From Polaribacter sp. HaHaR_3_91 (lineage in GTDB: Bacteria > Bacteroidota > Bacteroidia > Flavobacteriales > Flavobacteriaceae), in assembly GCF_019278525.1 (NCBI RefSeq), contig NZ_CP058986.1, forward strand, positions 496,001-560,000: a stretch of 64,000 nucleotides of DNA. The letters are read 5' to 3'. The notes beneath the pieces were generated by a model. That model had not been told where the DNA came from. It worked only from the letters and a program-made list of their open reading frames with translations, and made no database searches. Every line of letters begins with the position of its first letter. The stretch's first letter is position 1. Of the stretch, positions 27,555 to 35,489 are shown piece by piece. Made by a program: the position numbers and the translations under genes.

Positions 27555-29012
27555 ATGAATTCAACCATAATTTTATTAATCATTATCTCTTATTTTGGAG
27601 TATTAATGTTAATATCTCACTTTGCTTCAAAAAATACAAGTGATGATTCTTTTTACACCGGAGATAGAAAATCTCCATGGCAAGTAGTTGCTTTTGGAAT
27701 GATTGGAGCTGTAATGTCTGGTGTTACATTTGTCTCTATTCCAGGAATGGTAAGTAATAATTATTTCTATTATTTACAATTTGTTTTTGGTAATGTAGTC
27801 GGATATATTTTTATCACGTATGTGTTAATTCCTATTTATTACAATTTACAACTCGTTTCTATTTATAGTTATTTAGAAACAAGATTTGGTCCTAGAACCT
27901 ATAAAACAGGTTCCTTATTTTTTCTGATATCTCAATCGTTTGGTGCTGCTTTAAGATTATTGTTAGCAGCAAAAATTTTACAATATGCCGTATTTGATGC
28001 GTTGAATATTCCGTTTTTCTTAACGGTAATTATCATATTGATTTTAATATGGATGTACACAAACAAATCTGGTATTAAAACAATTGTTTGGACAGATACG
28101 CTTCAAACATTTTTTCTATTATTGGCAGCAGTTGTATCGATATATATCATTAAAGATTCTTTAAACTTAAGTTTTTCAGAAACCATAACATCTGTTACAA
28201 ACCATAAATATTTTAAGGTTTTTAATTGGGATTTTAATTCTGGTAGCAATTTCTTTAAGCAGTTTATTTCAGGGATTTTAATTGCAGTTGCCATGGTTGG
28301 TTTAGATCAAAATATGATGCAGAAAACATTAACCTGTAAAAGCAAAAAAGAAGCACAGCGTAACATTCTTACCTTTAGTTTATTCTTGGCTTTAGCACAA
28401 TTTCTATTTTTAGGTTTAGGAGTGATGTTGTATTTATATGCAGAAAAATTCGGAATTCAATTAGAAATAGAAAACGGTCAATTTATTCATACCGATAACT
28501 TATTTCCAATGCTTTCTTTGGGGAGTTTTGGTACAGTAGCAGCAATCAGTTTTATTTTAGGAATTACGGCTGCTTCATTTTCTAGTGTAGATTCATCATT
28601 AACGGCGTTAACTACATCCTTTACACATGATTTTTTAGATATTACTCATAAAAATTCAAAAGAAAAAAAACGTCTTAAAAATTATGTTTTACTTGCTTTC
28701 TCTATTGTAATCTTCATTATTATAATGTTATTCTCAGGAAGTAAGGGAGACGTAATTACAACAATTTTTAAAGTAGCAGGATATACCTACGGTCCGTTAT
28801 TAGGGCTTTACCTTTTGGGTATTTTCACTAAAATAAAAATAAAAGATACGGCTGTACCTTATGTCTGTGTTTTAATGCCATTACTTACTTATTACATAAA
28901 TTACATAGTTAAAGTTAAGTTTTCATTTGATTTAGGTTTTATGAACATTTTATTAAATGCATGCCTTACTATACTATGTTTAATCCTTATACGAAACAAA
29001 AATGACGAATAA
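27555..29012 (+). CDS. Sodium:solute symporter (SSS family), probably for amino sugars
   Basis: 485 residues with about 13 predicted membrane helices. The sequence opens STIILLIIISYFGVLMLIS and 'DDSFYTGDRKSPW', the typical start of an SSS transporter. It also has GAVMSGVTFVSIPG in the Na-binding helix 1 area, WTDTLQTFFLL and FSSVDSSLTALTTSF near the Na2 site. It overlaps murQ by 11 bases, which strongly suggests that its cargo feeds MurQ: MurNAc, or a disaccharide containing it (inference). It is 51 bases after the amidase gene. Confidence 0.9.
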   Translation: MNSTIILLIIISYFGVLMLISHFASKNTSDDSFYTGDRKSPWQVVAFGMIGAVMSGVTFVSIPGMVSNNYFYYLQFVFGNVVGYIFITYVLIPIYYNLQLVSIYSYLETRFGPRTYKTGSLFFLISQSFGAALRLLLAAKILQYAVFDALNIPFFLTVIIILILIWMYTNKSGIKTIVWTDTLQTFFLLLAAVVSIYIIKDSLNLSFSETITSVTNHKYFKVFNWDFNSGSNFFKQFISGILIAVAMVGLDQNMMQKTLTCKSKKEAQRNILTFSLFLALAQFLFLGLGVMLYLYAEKFGIQLEIENGQFIHTDNLFPMLSLGSFGTVAAISFILGITAASFSSVDSSLTALTTSFTHDFLDITHKNSKEKKRLKNYVLLAFSIVIFIIIMLFSGSKGDVITTIFKVAGYTYGPLLGLYLLGIFTKIKIKDTAVPYVCVLMPLLTYYINYIVKVKFSFDLGFMNILLNACLTILCLILIRNKNDE

Positions 29013-29823
29013 ATTAACTACAGAGCAAGCATCAGATTATAATAATTTAGAGCAGATGAGTACCACAGAGTTACTCACAAATATGAATACAGAGGATAAA
29101 TTGGTTCCTTTGGCAATTGAAAAAGCAATTCCATCTATACATAAACTTGTAGATGTGATTCATAAAAAAATGAGAAACGGTGGACGTCTGTTTTATATTG
29201 GAGCAGGAACAAGCGGAAGGTTGGGAGTTTTAGATGCATCAGAATGCCCACCAACGTATGGCGTTTCTGATAATTGGGTAATCGGAATTATTGCCGGTGG
29301 AGATATTGCACTTAGAAAAGCAGTAGAAAATGCCGAAGATGATACTGAATTAGCTTGGAAAACTTTACAAGAACATGATATTTCAGATAAAGATGTTTTA
29401 ATAGGAATTGCAGCATCTGGTACTACACCTTACGTAATAGGAGGTATGCAAAAAGCAAAAGAGCAGAACGTCGTTACGGGGTGTATTACGTGTAATGAAG
29501 GTTCTCCTGTTGCGTTAGAAGCAGATTATCCTATAGAATTAGTAGTTGGGCCAGAATTTGTAACAGGAAGCACAAGAATGAAAGCAGGAACTGCTCAGAA
29601 ATTGGCTTTAAATATGATTTCTACAACGGTTATGATAAAACTAGGCAGAGTAAAAGGAAACAAAATGGTAGACATGCAGCTTTCTAATAAAAAACTAGTT
29701 TCTAGAGGTGTAAAAATGGTGATGGATGAATTAAATATTGATACAGAATTAGCAAGTAAGTTATTGAAACAACATAAAAGTGTTCGGAAATCTATAGAAG
29801 CATATAAAGAAGTGGTGAAATAG
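29002..29823 (+). CDS. murQ: N-acetylmuramic acid 6-phosphate etherase
   Basis: 273 residues, slightly shorter than the 298 of E. coli. MurQ removes the lactyl ether of MurNAc-6-phosphate, giving GlcNAc-6-phosphate and D-lactate. The SIS fold is seen with GAGTSGRLGVLDASECPPT. Glu81 in that block and Glu112 (VENAEDD) have the spacing of the E. coli catalytic Glu83 and Glu114. GITACNEGSP-like (CITCNEGSP) and GSTRMKAGTAQK follow. The start overlaps the end of the symporter gene by 11 bases (translational coupling), and the acyltransferase gene begins 14 bases later. The substrate requires a MurNAc kinase, which is not in this window. Confidence 0.97.
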   Translation: MTNKLTTEQASDYNNLEQMSTTELLTNMNTEDKLVPLAIEKAIPSIHKLVDVIHKKMRNGGRLFYIGAGTSGRLGVLDASECPPTYGVSDNWVIGIIAGGDIALRKAVENAEDDTELAWKTLQEHDISDKDVLIGIAASGTTPYVIGGMQKAKEQNVVTGCITCNEGSPVALEADYPIELVVGPEFVTGSTRMKAGTAQKLALNMISTTVMIKLGRVKGNKMVDMQLSNKKLVSRGVKMVMDELNIDTELASKLLKQHKSVRKSIEAYKEVVK

Positions 29824-29837
29824 TACATTCTATAAAG

Positions 29838-30944
29838 ATGGAAAAAAAAGAAAGATTAATAGCGTTAGATGTTCTAAGAGGCATTACAATTGCCTCTATG
29901 ATTTTGGTGAATACACCCGGTAGTTGGTCTTATGTATATTGGCCATTGTTACATGCAAAATGGAATGGTTTTACACCAACAGATGCTGTTTTTCCTTTTT
30001 TTTTATTTATTGTAGGGGTTTCCATACATTTTGCTTTTAAAAACTTTAGAGAAAATGAGCATAAAAGAGCACTCAAAAAGATTGTTAAAAGAACTTTAAT
30101 AATTTTTGCTATCGGATTGTTTTTAAATTTATTTCCGAAATTTAATTTTGAAACAGTTCGGTATTTTGGAGTATTACAAAGAATAGCAATTGCCTACGGT
30201 ATAGGTGCTACTCTTTGTTTGTTCTTCAATAAAAGAAATCTAATTTATATAACAGTATTTATTTTACTCGGATATTGGGCTATTTTATATTTCTTTATTC
30301 CCGAAAATCCTTTTGGTCCACAAACCAATTTAGTAGGTAAAATAGATTTGTATTTATTTGGATCAGATCATATATGGAAAGGGCTAGGTTTTCCTTTTGA
30401 TCCAGAAGGATTACTATCTACGTTACCATCAATTGCAACAGTACTTATTGGGAGTTTAACGGGTAATTTTTTAAGTAAACGATCTGAGAATAGAACTAAA
30501 ATAGTTACACTTTTAAGTTACGGAATTGGGCTTGTTCTACTCGGTTACATTTGGGGTTTTGTGTTTCCTATTAATAAATCGCTTTGGTCAAGTACGTTTG
30601 TTTGTTTTTCCGCAGGATGGGCAATGCTATTATTGGCATTTTTAATATGGGTTATCGACGAAAAAAAATACACAGCATGGTCTAAACCATTTATCCATTT
30701 TGGTACAAATCCTTTATTCATTTTTGTGTTTTCTGGTTTGTTTGCAAAAACGATCATTTATTTAATAAAAATCACCAATTCACAAGGAGAAGCTATATCA
30801 GCAAAACAATATTTATATCAAGATATATTTGTCCCTATTGCCGGAAATATGAATGGGTCACTTCTTTTTGCAGTTGCTCATATTGTCTTTTTCTGGTGTT
30901 TAGTGTATTTATTGTACAGAAATAAAATATTTATAAAAATTTAA
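29838..30944 (+). CDS. Multi-pass acyltransferase of the DUF5009 / HGSNAT-NagX family
   Basis: 368 residues with about 10 membrane helices. The N-terminal RLIALDVLRGITIASMILVN and 'FTPTDAVFPFFLFIVGVSI' are family signatures shared with human HGSNAT, which transfers acetyl groups across the lysosomal membrane to terminal glucosamine, and with bacterial NagX, found in GlcNAc gene clusters. Between murQ and nagZ it may N-acetylate glucosamine units outside the membrane, so that non-acetylated murein becomes a substrate for the exo-enzymes; this is inference. NagX itself has no settled function that I can state. Confidence 0.88.
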   Translation: MEKKERLIALDVLRGITIASMILVNTPGSWSYVYWPLLHAKWNGFTPTDAVFPFFLFIVGVSIHFAFKNFRENEHKRALKKIVKRTLIIFAIGLFLNLFPKFNFETVRYFGVLQRIAIAYGIGATLCLFFNKRNLIYITVFILLGYWAILYFFIPENPFGPQTNLVGKIDLYLFGSDHIWKGLGFPFDPEGLLSTLPSIATVLIGSLTGNFLSKRSENRTKIVTLLSYGIGLVLLGYIWGFVFPINKSLWSSTFVCFSAGWAMLLLAFLIWVIDEKKYTAWSKPFIHFGTNPLFIFVFSGLFAKTIIYLIKITNSQGEAISAKQYLYQDIFVPIAGNMNGSLLFAVAHIVFFWCLVYLLYRNKIFIKI

Positions 30945-30953
30945 TTACTAAAA

Positions 30954-32645
30954 ATGAAAAAATTAATTACTACACTCTTAGTCTTATTATTCGTTGTTTC
31001 AAGTTGCGATAAAAAACAAGCGGTAAACAAATCATCAGAAGATACAGAACGAACAAAATGGGTAGATAGCATCTATAATAAAATGACTTTAAAAGAAAAA
31101 GTTGGGCAATTGTTTATGATTGCAGCCTATTCTAATAAAGATCAAAAACATACGGATTCTCTTAATAAATTAATTAAAGAATACGCCATTGGTGGATTGG
31201 TGTTTTTTCAGGGAGGACCAGTAAGACAGGCAAAGCAAACAAACTTATATCAAGCTACATCTAAAGTACCTTTGTTAATTGCAATGGATGCAGAATGGGG
31301 GTTAAATATGCGTTTAGATAGCACTGTAAGATTTCCATATAACATGACGTTAGGTGCTGTGCAAGACAATGGTTTGGTGATGAAGGTTGGTGAGAAAATA
31401 GGCGAGCATTGCAGTCGTTTAGGCGTTCATATAAATTTTGCTCCTGTGGTAGATATCAATACAAATTCTAAAAATCCAATAATTGGTGTGCGTTCTTTTT
31501 CTGAAGATAAATATAACGTAACGGAGAAAGCATTGGCTTATACAGAAGGGATGCAGAGTCAGAATGTATTGGCGTGTGCAAAACATTTTCCGGGACATGG
31601 AGATACCGATAAAGATTCTCATAAAACGCTTCCAACTGTTACACTTTCTAAAGAAAGAATAGATTCAGTAGAAATGTATCCGTATAAAAAATTATTCAAA
31701 AACAATATGGCTGGTGTAATGGTTGGTCACTTAAATGTACCGAGTTTAGAAAAAAACGACGGTCTACCTTCTTCTTTATCTCATGAAATTGTAACTAATA
31801 TTTTAAAGGAAAGACTTCAGTTTAAAGGGTTAATATTTACAGATGCATTAGAGATGAAAGGAGTATCTACTTTTAAAGAACCAGGTGATGTAGATTTAGC
31901 GGCATTTAAAGCAGGGAATGATGTTTTATTAATGGGAGAAGATGTTTCTAAAGGAATTTCAAAAATTATAGAAGCCTATAATAATAAGGAGGTAACTGAA
32001 GAAAGATTAGCACATTCTGTAAAGAAAATTCTAGCATCAAAATTTGATGTTGATTTAAATAATTTTAAACCTATTGAAATAGAAAATCTTATTAGCGATT
32101 TAAACGATGAAACAAATGATGTTTTAAACGAAGCTGTTTTTATAGATGCCATTACTGCTTTAAAGAATAATGAAATTCTTCCTATTAAAAAGGATGGAAA
32201 TGAAAAAATAGCATTTGTAGGTTTAGGTGATGGAAATTCTGCTTCTTTTTTAAATGCTTTAAAATCACACTTAAAAGTTGATGATTTTTCTGATTTAAAA
32301 CAACCAGAATTGCTTAAAAAACTTAAAACCTATGATAAAGTAATCGTTAGTTACCATCGATTGAATAGTAGATTAACTAAAAAAATATCTGATGAGGATA
32401 AATTAAAAATAGAAGAAATAGCAAAAAGTAACAAGGTTGTTTTAGATGTATTTGCAAGTCAATATAGTTTAGAGAATTTAGACTTCGAAAATATAGAAGC
32501 AGCTATTATTTCTTATGAAAATACGGATATAGCTCAAAGTGTATCTGCCGAAATAATTATAGGGAATAAGGATACAAAAGGAAAATTATCAGCATCGCTA
32601 AATGATGAGTTTATTGCTGGTGTAGGAATTGAAATTTTAAAATAA
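30954..32645 (+). CDS. nagZ: Lipoprotein beta-N-acetylglucosaminidase, GH3 NagZ type
   Basis: 563 residues. Lipoprotein signal (LLVLLFVVSSC, Cys18). The GH3 barrel (about 40-370) carries the NagZ-specific signature KH(F/I)PGHG-x4-D(S/T)H as KHFPGHG…DSH (His211 to His223), which supplies the His-Asp general acid/base. The nucleophile is Asp297 in FTDALEMKG. About 160 further C-terminal residues resemble a reduced GH3 C-domain. It removes non-reducing GlcNAc from GlcNAc-MurNAc. Unlike the cytoplasmic enzyme of E. coli, the lipid anchor places it in the periplasm or on the surface. It starts 9 bases after the acyltransferase gene. Confidence 0.94.
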   Translation: MKKLITTLLVLLFVVSSCDKKQAVNKSSEDTERTKWVDSIYNKMTLKEKVGQLFMIAAYSNKDQKHTDSLNKLIKEYAIGGLVFFQGGPVRQAKQTNLYQATSKVPLLIAMDAEWGLNMRLDSTVRFPYNMTLGAVQDNGLVMKVGEKIGEHCSRLGVHINFAPVVDINTNSKNPIIGVRSFSEDKYNVTEKALAYTEGMQSQNVLACAKHFPGHGDTDKDSHKTLPTVTLSKERIDSVEMYPYKKLFKNNMAGVMVGHLNVPSLEKNDGLPSSLSHEIVTNILKERLQFKGLIFTDALEMKGVSTFKEPGDVDLAAFKAGNDVLLMGEDVSKGISKIIEAYNNKEVTEERLAHSVKKILASKFDVDLNNFKPIEIENLISDLNDETNDVLNEAVFIDAITALKNNEILPIKKDGNEKIAFVGLGDGNSASFLNALKSHLKVDDFSDLKQPELLKKLKTYDKVIVSYHRLNSRLTKKISDEDKLKIEEIAKSNKVVLDVFASQYSLENLDFENIEAAIISYENTDIAQSVSAEIIIGNKDTKGKLSASLNDEFIAGVGIEILK

Positions 32646-32707
32646 AAATAACTTAAGACAGATTCATATTGTAAAAAACTAAAACTACTAACTTAAAACC
32701 AAGAATT

Positions 32708-34174
32708 ATGAAACAATTATTACATTTCACAGTAATTTCCTTATTTATCTTTTTCTCTTGTAATAGCCTTTTATCTCAAGAAATTATTAAGAAAGGAATT
32801 CATGAATTACAAGCTGAAGAGTTTGGTGGTTCTGCTAAGCATCAAAAAAGTTTAGGTAAAATTGTTTCAGAAATTATTCCTTTGCAAAGCAAAAGCGCAA
32901 AAGCATTATCAAAGAAAGTTTTTGGTTTTTTACCTTATTGGGAGCAAAGTAGTGGCGCACACAATAATATTCAATATAATTTATTAACGCATTTGGCCTG
33001 TTTTGATTTTAGAGTACAATTAGATGCAGCTATTTCTACACCTCCAGGTTGGCCCTGGACAACAGAAATTAATGCAGCACATGCAGCAGGTACAAAAGTG
33101 ATAATGACTGTTGTAAATTTTGGTGGAGCAGACGGTGCAGACGCAGTAGCTTGGGAGTTGTTTACAAATACAACTAAGAAAAACACTTTTTTTACCAATG
33201 TTAAAAATTTAATTGAAATGTATAATTTAGATGGTGTTAATATCGATTTTGAAGGAATAGCAAGTGCGCACAGAGGAGCTGAGTTAAATACGTTTATGGC
33301 TGCTTTAACGGCTTATATTCATCAAGAATTACCAGGGAAAGAAGTTTCTTTTGATGGTCCTGCCGTAAATTGGGGAGGTTGGATTATGGATGATTTAGTA
33401 GATAGTGTAGATTATTTAATTATAATGGCATACGATTATACGTCTGGTTCATCTGCCAATGCAGGGCCAGTAGCTCCTTTAACACACCACACTTCTTGGA
33501 AAAGATTTGTGAAAAGAACCGTAGAAACCGGAACTTATAAAGTGCCTGTTACAAATAATCCAGAAAAGTTAGTGATGGCAATTCCGTATTATGGTCAACA
33601 TTGGAAAACCGCAACAAATGTTTCTGAATCTGCAACAGTTTCGCATGTTAAATCAACCAGGTATAAAGACACTTCTATAGATGCAAGTGCTTATGGAGGT
33701 TGGATATGGAACAGTGATTTTGAGGTTCCGTGGTACACTTGGAATGATGGTGTAAATTGGAATCAGATTTGGGCAGATAATGAATTGAGTATTTCAAAAA
33801 AATACGATTTGGCAATAGAAAATAATTTAGGAGGTGTTGGTATTTGGGCTTTAAATTATGATGGAACAAGACCAGAGCTTTGGGAATTAATCAATACTAA
33901 ATTTGGCTCAACGGCTAATGTTCATTCTTATTTGAATGATATTATATCTGTGTACCCTAACCCTACCAATAACATTATTAATATTTCAAATGAAAAAAAT
34001 ATAAAATTCGCTAAAATTGGGGTTTATAATACTTTAGGGGAATTAGTTAAAGAAGTAGGTTTGCAAAAAACAGCTATTGATATCTCTAATTTTTCAAATG
34101 GAGTCTACTTTTTAAAAATTGTTGATGAATCGGGTAAACAAGCAACATTAAAAATTTTAAAATCATCTTTATAA
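32708..34174 (+). CDS. T9SS-exported GH18 family glycoside hydrolase
   Basis: 488 residues. Signal sequence (IFFSCNSLLSQ; either signal peptidase I after SQ or a lipoprotein Cys, the former fitting T9SS export better). The GH18 barrel (about 75-400) has VFGFLPYWEQSS at strand 1 and the catalytic DxxDxDxE as DGVNIDFEG with Glu182 as acid, plus MAYDYTSG and GIWALNYDG. A T9SS type A domain (SVYPNPTNNIINIS to the end) follows. GH18 members include chitinases and endo-N-acetylglucosaminidases; in this setting cutting of GlcNAc-MurNAc chains is likely, with chitin as the alternative. It begins 62 bases after nagZ. Confidence 0.92.
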   Translation: MKQLLHFTVISLFIFFSCNSLLSQEIIKKGIHELQAEEFGGSAKHQKSLGKIVSEIIPLQSKSAKALSKKVFGFLPYWEQSSGAHNNIQYNLLTHLACFDFRVQLDAAISTPPGWPWTTEINAAHAAGTKVIMTVVNFGGADGADAVAWELFTNTTKKNTFFTNVKNLIEMYNLDGVNIDFEGIASAHRGAELNTFMAALTAYIHQELPGKEVSFDGPAVNWGGWIMDDLVDSVDYLIIMAYDYTSGSSANAGPVAPLTHHTSWKRFVKRTVETGTYKVPVTNNPEKLVMAIPYYGQHWKTATNVSESATVSHVKSTRYKDTSIDASAYGGWIWNSDFEVPWYTWNDGVNWNQIWADNELSISKKYDLAIENNLGGVGIWALNYDGTRPELWELINTKFGSTANVHSYLNDIISVYPNPTNNIINISNEKNIKFAKIGVYNTLGELVKEVGLQKTAIDISNFSNGVYFLKIVDESGKQATLKILKSSL

Positions 34175-34183
34175 TTTACAATC

Positions 34184-35392
34184 ATGAAAAATTTAATTAT
34201 ACTATTATCTCTTGTTTTAGTTTCCTGCAATGCTAAGCCTAACAAAGAAAAGCAAACAGAAAAAGCTAGCATGATAGCAGTAAAAGAAGATGTTAAAATT
34301 ATTGTTGCTGCCAATCAAACAGCAGAGTACTTAGATTTATTGAAAGGTAAAAAAGTAGGTATTGTTGCCAACCAAACAAGTGTTATTTTTAAAGGTGATA
34401 CAAATGTACATTTGGTAGATTCTTTAGTTTCTTTAGATGTGGAGATTACTAAAGTTTTTGCTCCAGAACATGGTTTTAGAGGAAAGGCAGATGCAGGTGA
34501 ACATGTAGAAGATGGTATTGATGCTAAAACAGGCTTACCAATTATCTCATTATATGGAGCAAACAGAAAACCATCTCATGAGCATTTAAAAGGTTTGGAT
34601 GTAATACTATTTGATATTCAGGATGTTGGAGTCCGTTTTTACACGTACATCTCTACTTTACATAATGTTATGGAGGTTTGTGCAGAATTAAATATTCCAC
34701 TTATAGTACTAGATAGACCAAATCCTAATGGGCATTATATTGATGGTCCTATGTTAGAAGAAGAAGCAAAAAGTTTTGTTGGGATGCACCCAGTTCCTAC
34801 AGTTTATGGAATGACAATTGGAGAATATGGAAAAATGATTAATGGTGAAAAATGGTTGGAAAACGGAATTCAATGTAATCTAACAGTAATTCCTTTAAAG
34901 AATTACACACATAATTCTGAGTATGATTTACCAATACTGCCTTCACCAAACTTACCAAATGCAAAATCTATTAATTTGTATCCTAGTTTGTGTTTTTTTG
35001 AAGGGACAAATGTTAGTGCAGGTAGAGGTACAGAAATGCAATTTCAAATTTTCGGCTCGCCTTTTTTAGCAAAAGAATCTTTTGACTTTAGTTTTACGCC
35101 ACAACCTAATTTTGGGGCAAAACATCCAAAGCATGAAGGAGAAGTTTGTTTTGGTACAGATTTGCGGACTCATAAAAAATTAAGCAGTTTAAATTTAGAA
35201 TGGCTTATAGAATCTTATGCGAAAACAGCTGATAAAGAAAAGTTTTTTAATAAATTCTTTTTAAAATTAGCGGGAACAAAAGAATTACAAGAGCAAATTG
35301 AAGCAGGTTTGTCATTCGAAGAAATACAATTAAGTTGGCAAAATGACTTAACTTTTTTTAAGGAAGTTAGAAAAATGTACGTATTATATTAA
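34184..35392 (+). CDS. namZ: Lipoprotein exo-beta-N-acetylmuramidase (DUF1343, GH171)
   Basis: 402 residues. Lipoprotein signal MKNLIILLSLVLVSC (Cys15). The DUF1343 domain runs from about 55 to the end, with LLKGKKVGIVANQTS, then APEHGFRGKADAGE (Glu95 in the block that in B. subtilis NamZ holds a catalytic Glu), FDIQDVGVRFYTYISTL, and DRPNPNGHYIDGP. NamZ releases MurNAc from the non-reducing end of peptide-free murein glycan, the counterpart of NagZ. It starts 9 bases after the GH18 gene and ends the series; a strong terminator follows. DUF1343 family length normally about 400, as here. Confidence 0.94.
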   Translation: MKNLIILLSLVLVSCNAKPNKEKQTEKASMIAVKEDVKIIVAANQTAEYLDLLKGKKVGIVANQTSVIFKGDTNVHLVDSLVSLDVEITKVFAPEHGFRGKADAGEHVEDGIDAKTGLPIISLYGANRKPSHEHLKGLDVILFDIQDVGVRFYTYISTLHNVMEVCAELNIPLIVLDRPNPNGHYIDGPMLEEEAKSFVGMHPVPTVYGMTIGEYGKMINGEKWLENGIQCNLTVIPLKNYTHNSEYDLPILPSPNLPNAKSINLYPSLCFFEGTNVSAGRGTEMQFQIFGSPFLAKESFDFSFTPQPNFGAKHPKHEGEVCFGTDLRTHKKLSSLNLEWLIESYAKTADKEKFFNKFFLKLAGTKELQEQIEAGLSFEEIQLSWQNDLTFFKEVRKMYVLY

Positions 35393-35435
35393 CTACTTGT
35401 TGTAAAGTATAAATGGAAAGAAAGTAAAAGATATT

Positions 35436-35478
35436 CAGTCGTAGTTTTTAGTCAAAAATGTACTAAAAACTGCGACTG
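35436..35478. terminator. Bidirectional terminator after namZ
   Basis: A 17-base arm (35436-35452) pairs with 35462-35478 with one G-T pair around a 9-base loop; A/T-rich sequence flanks both sides. It separates the convergent namZ and M3 peptidase genes and marks the end of the murein-sugar series. Confidence 0.75.
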
Positions 35479-35489
35479 AAAACTGAATA

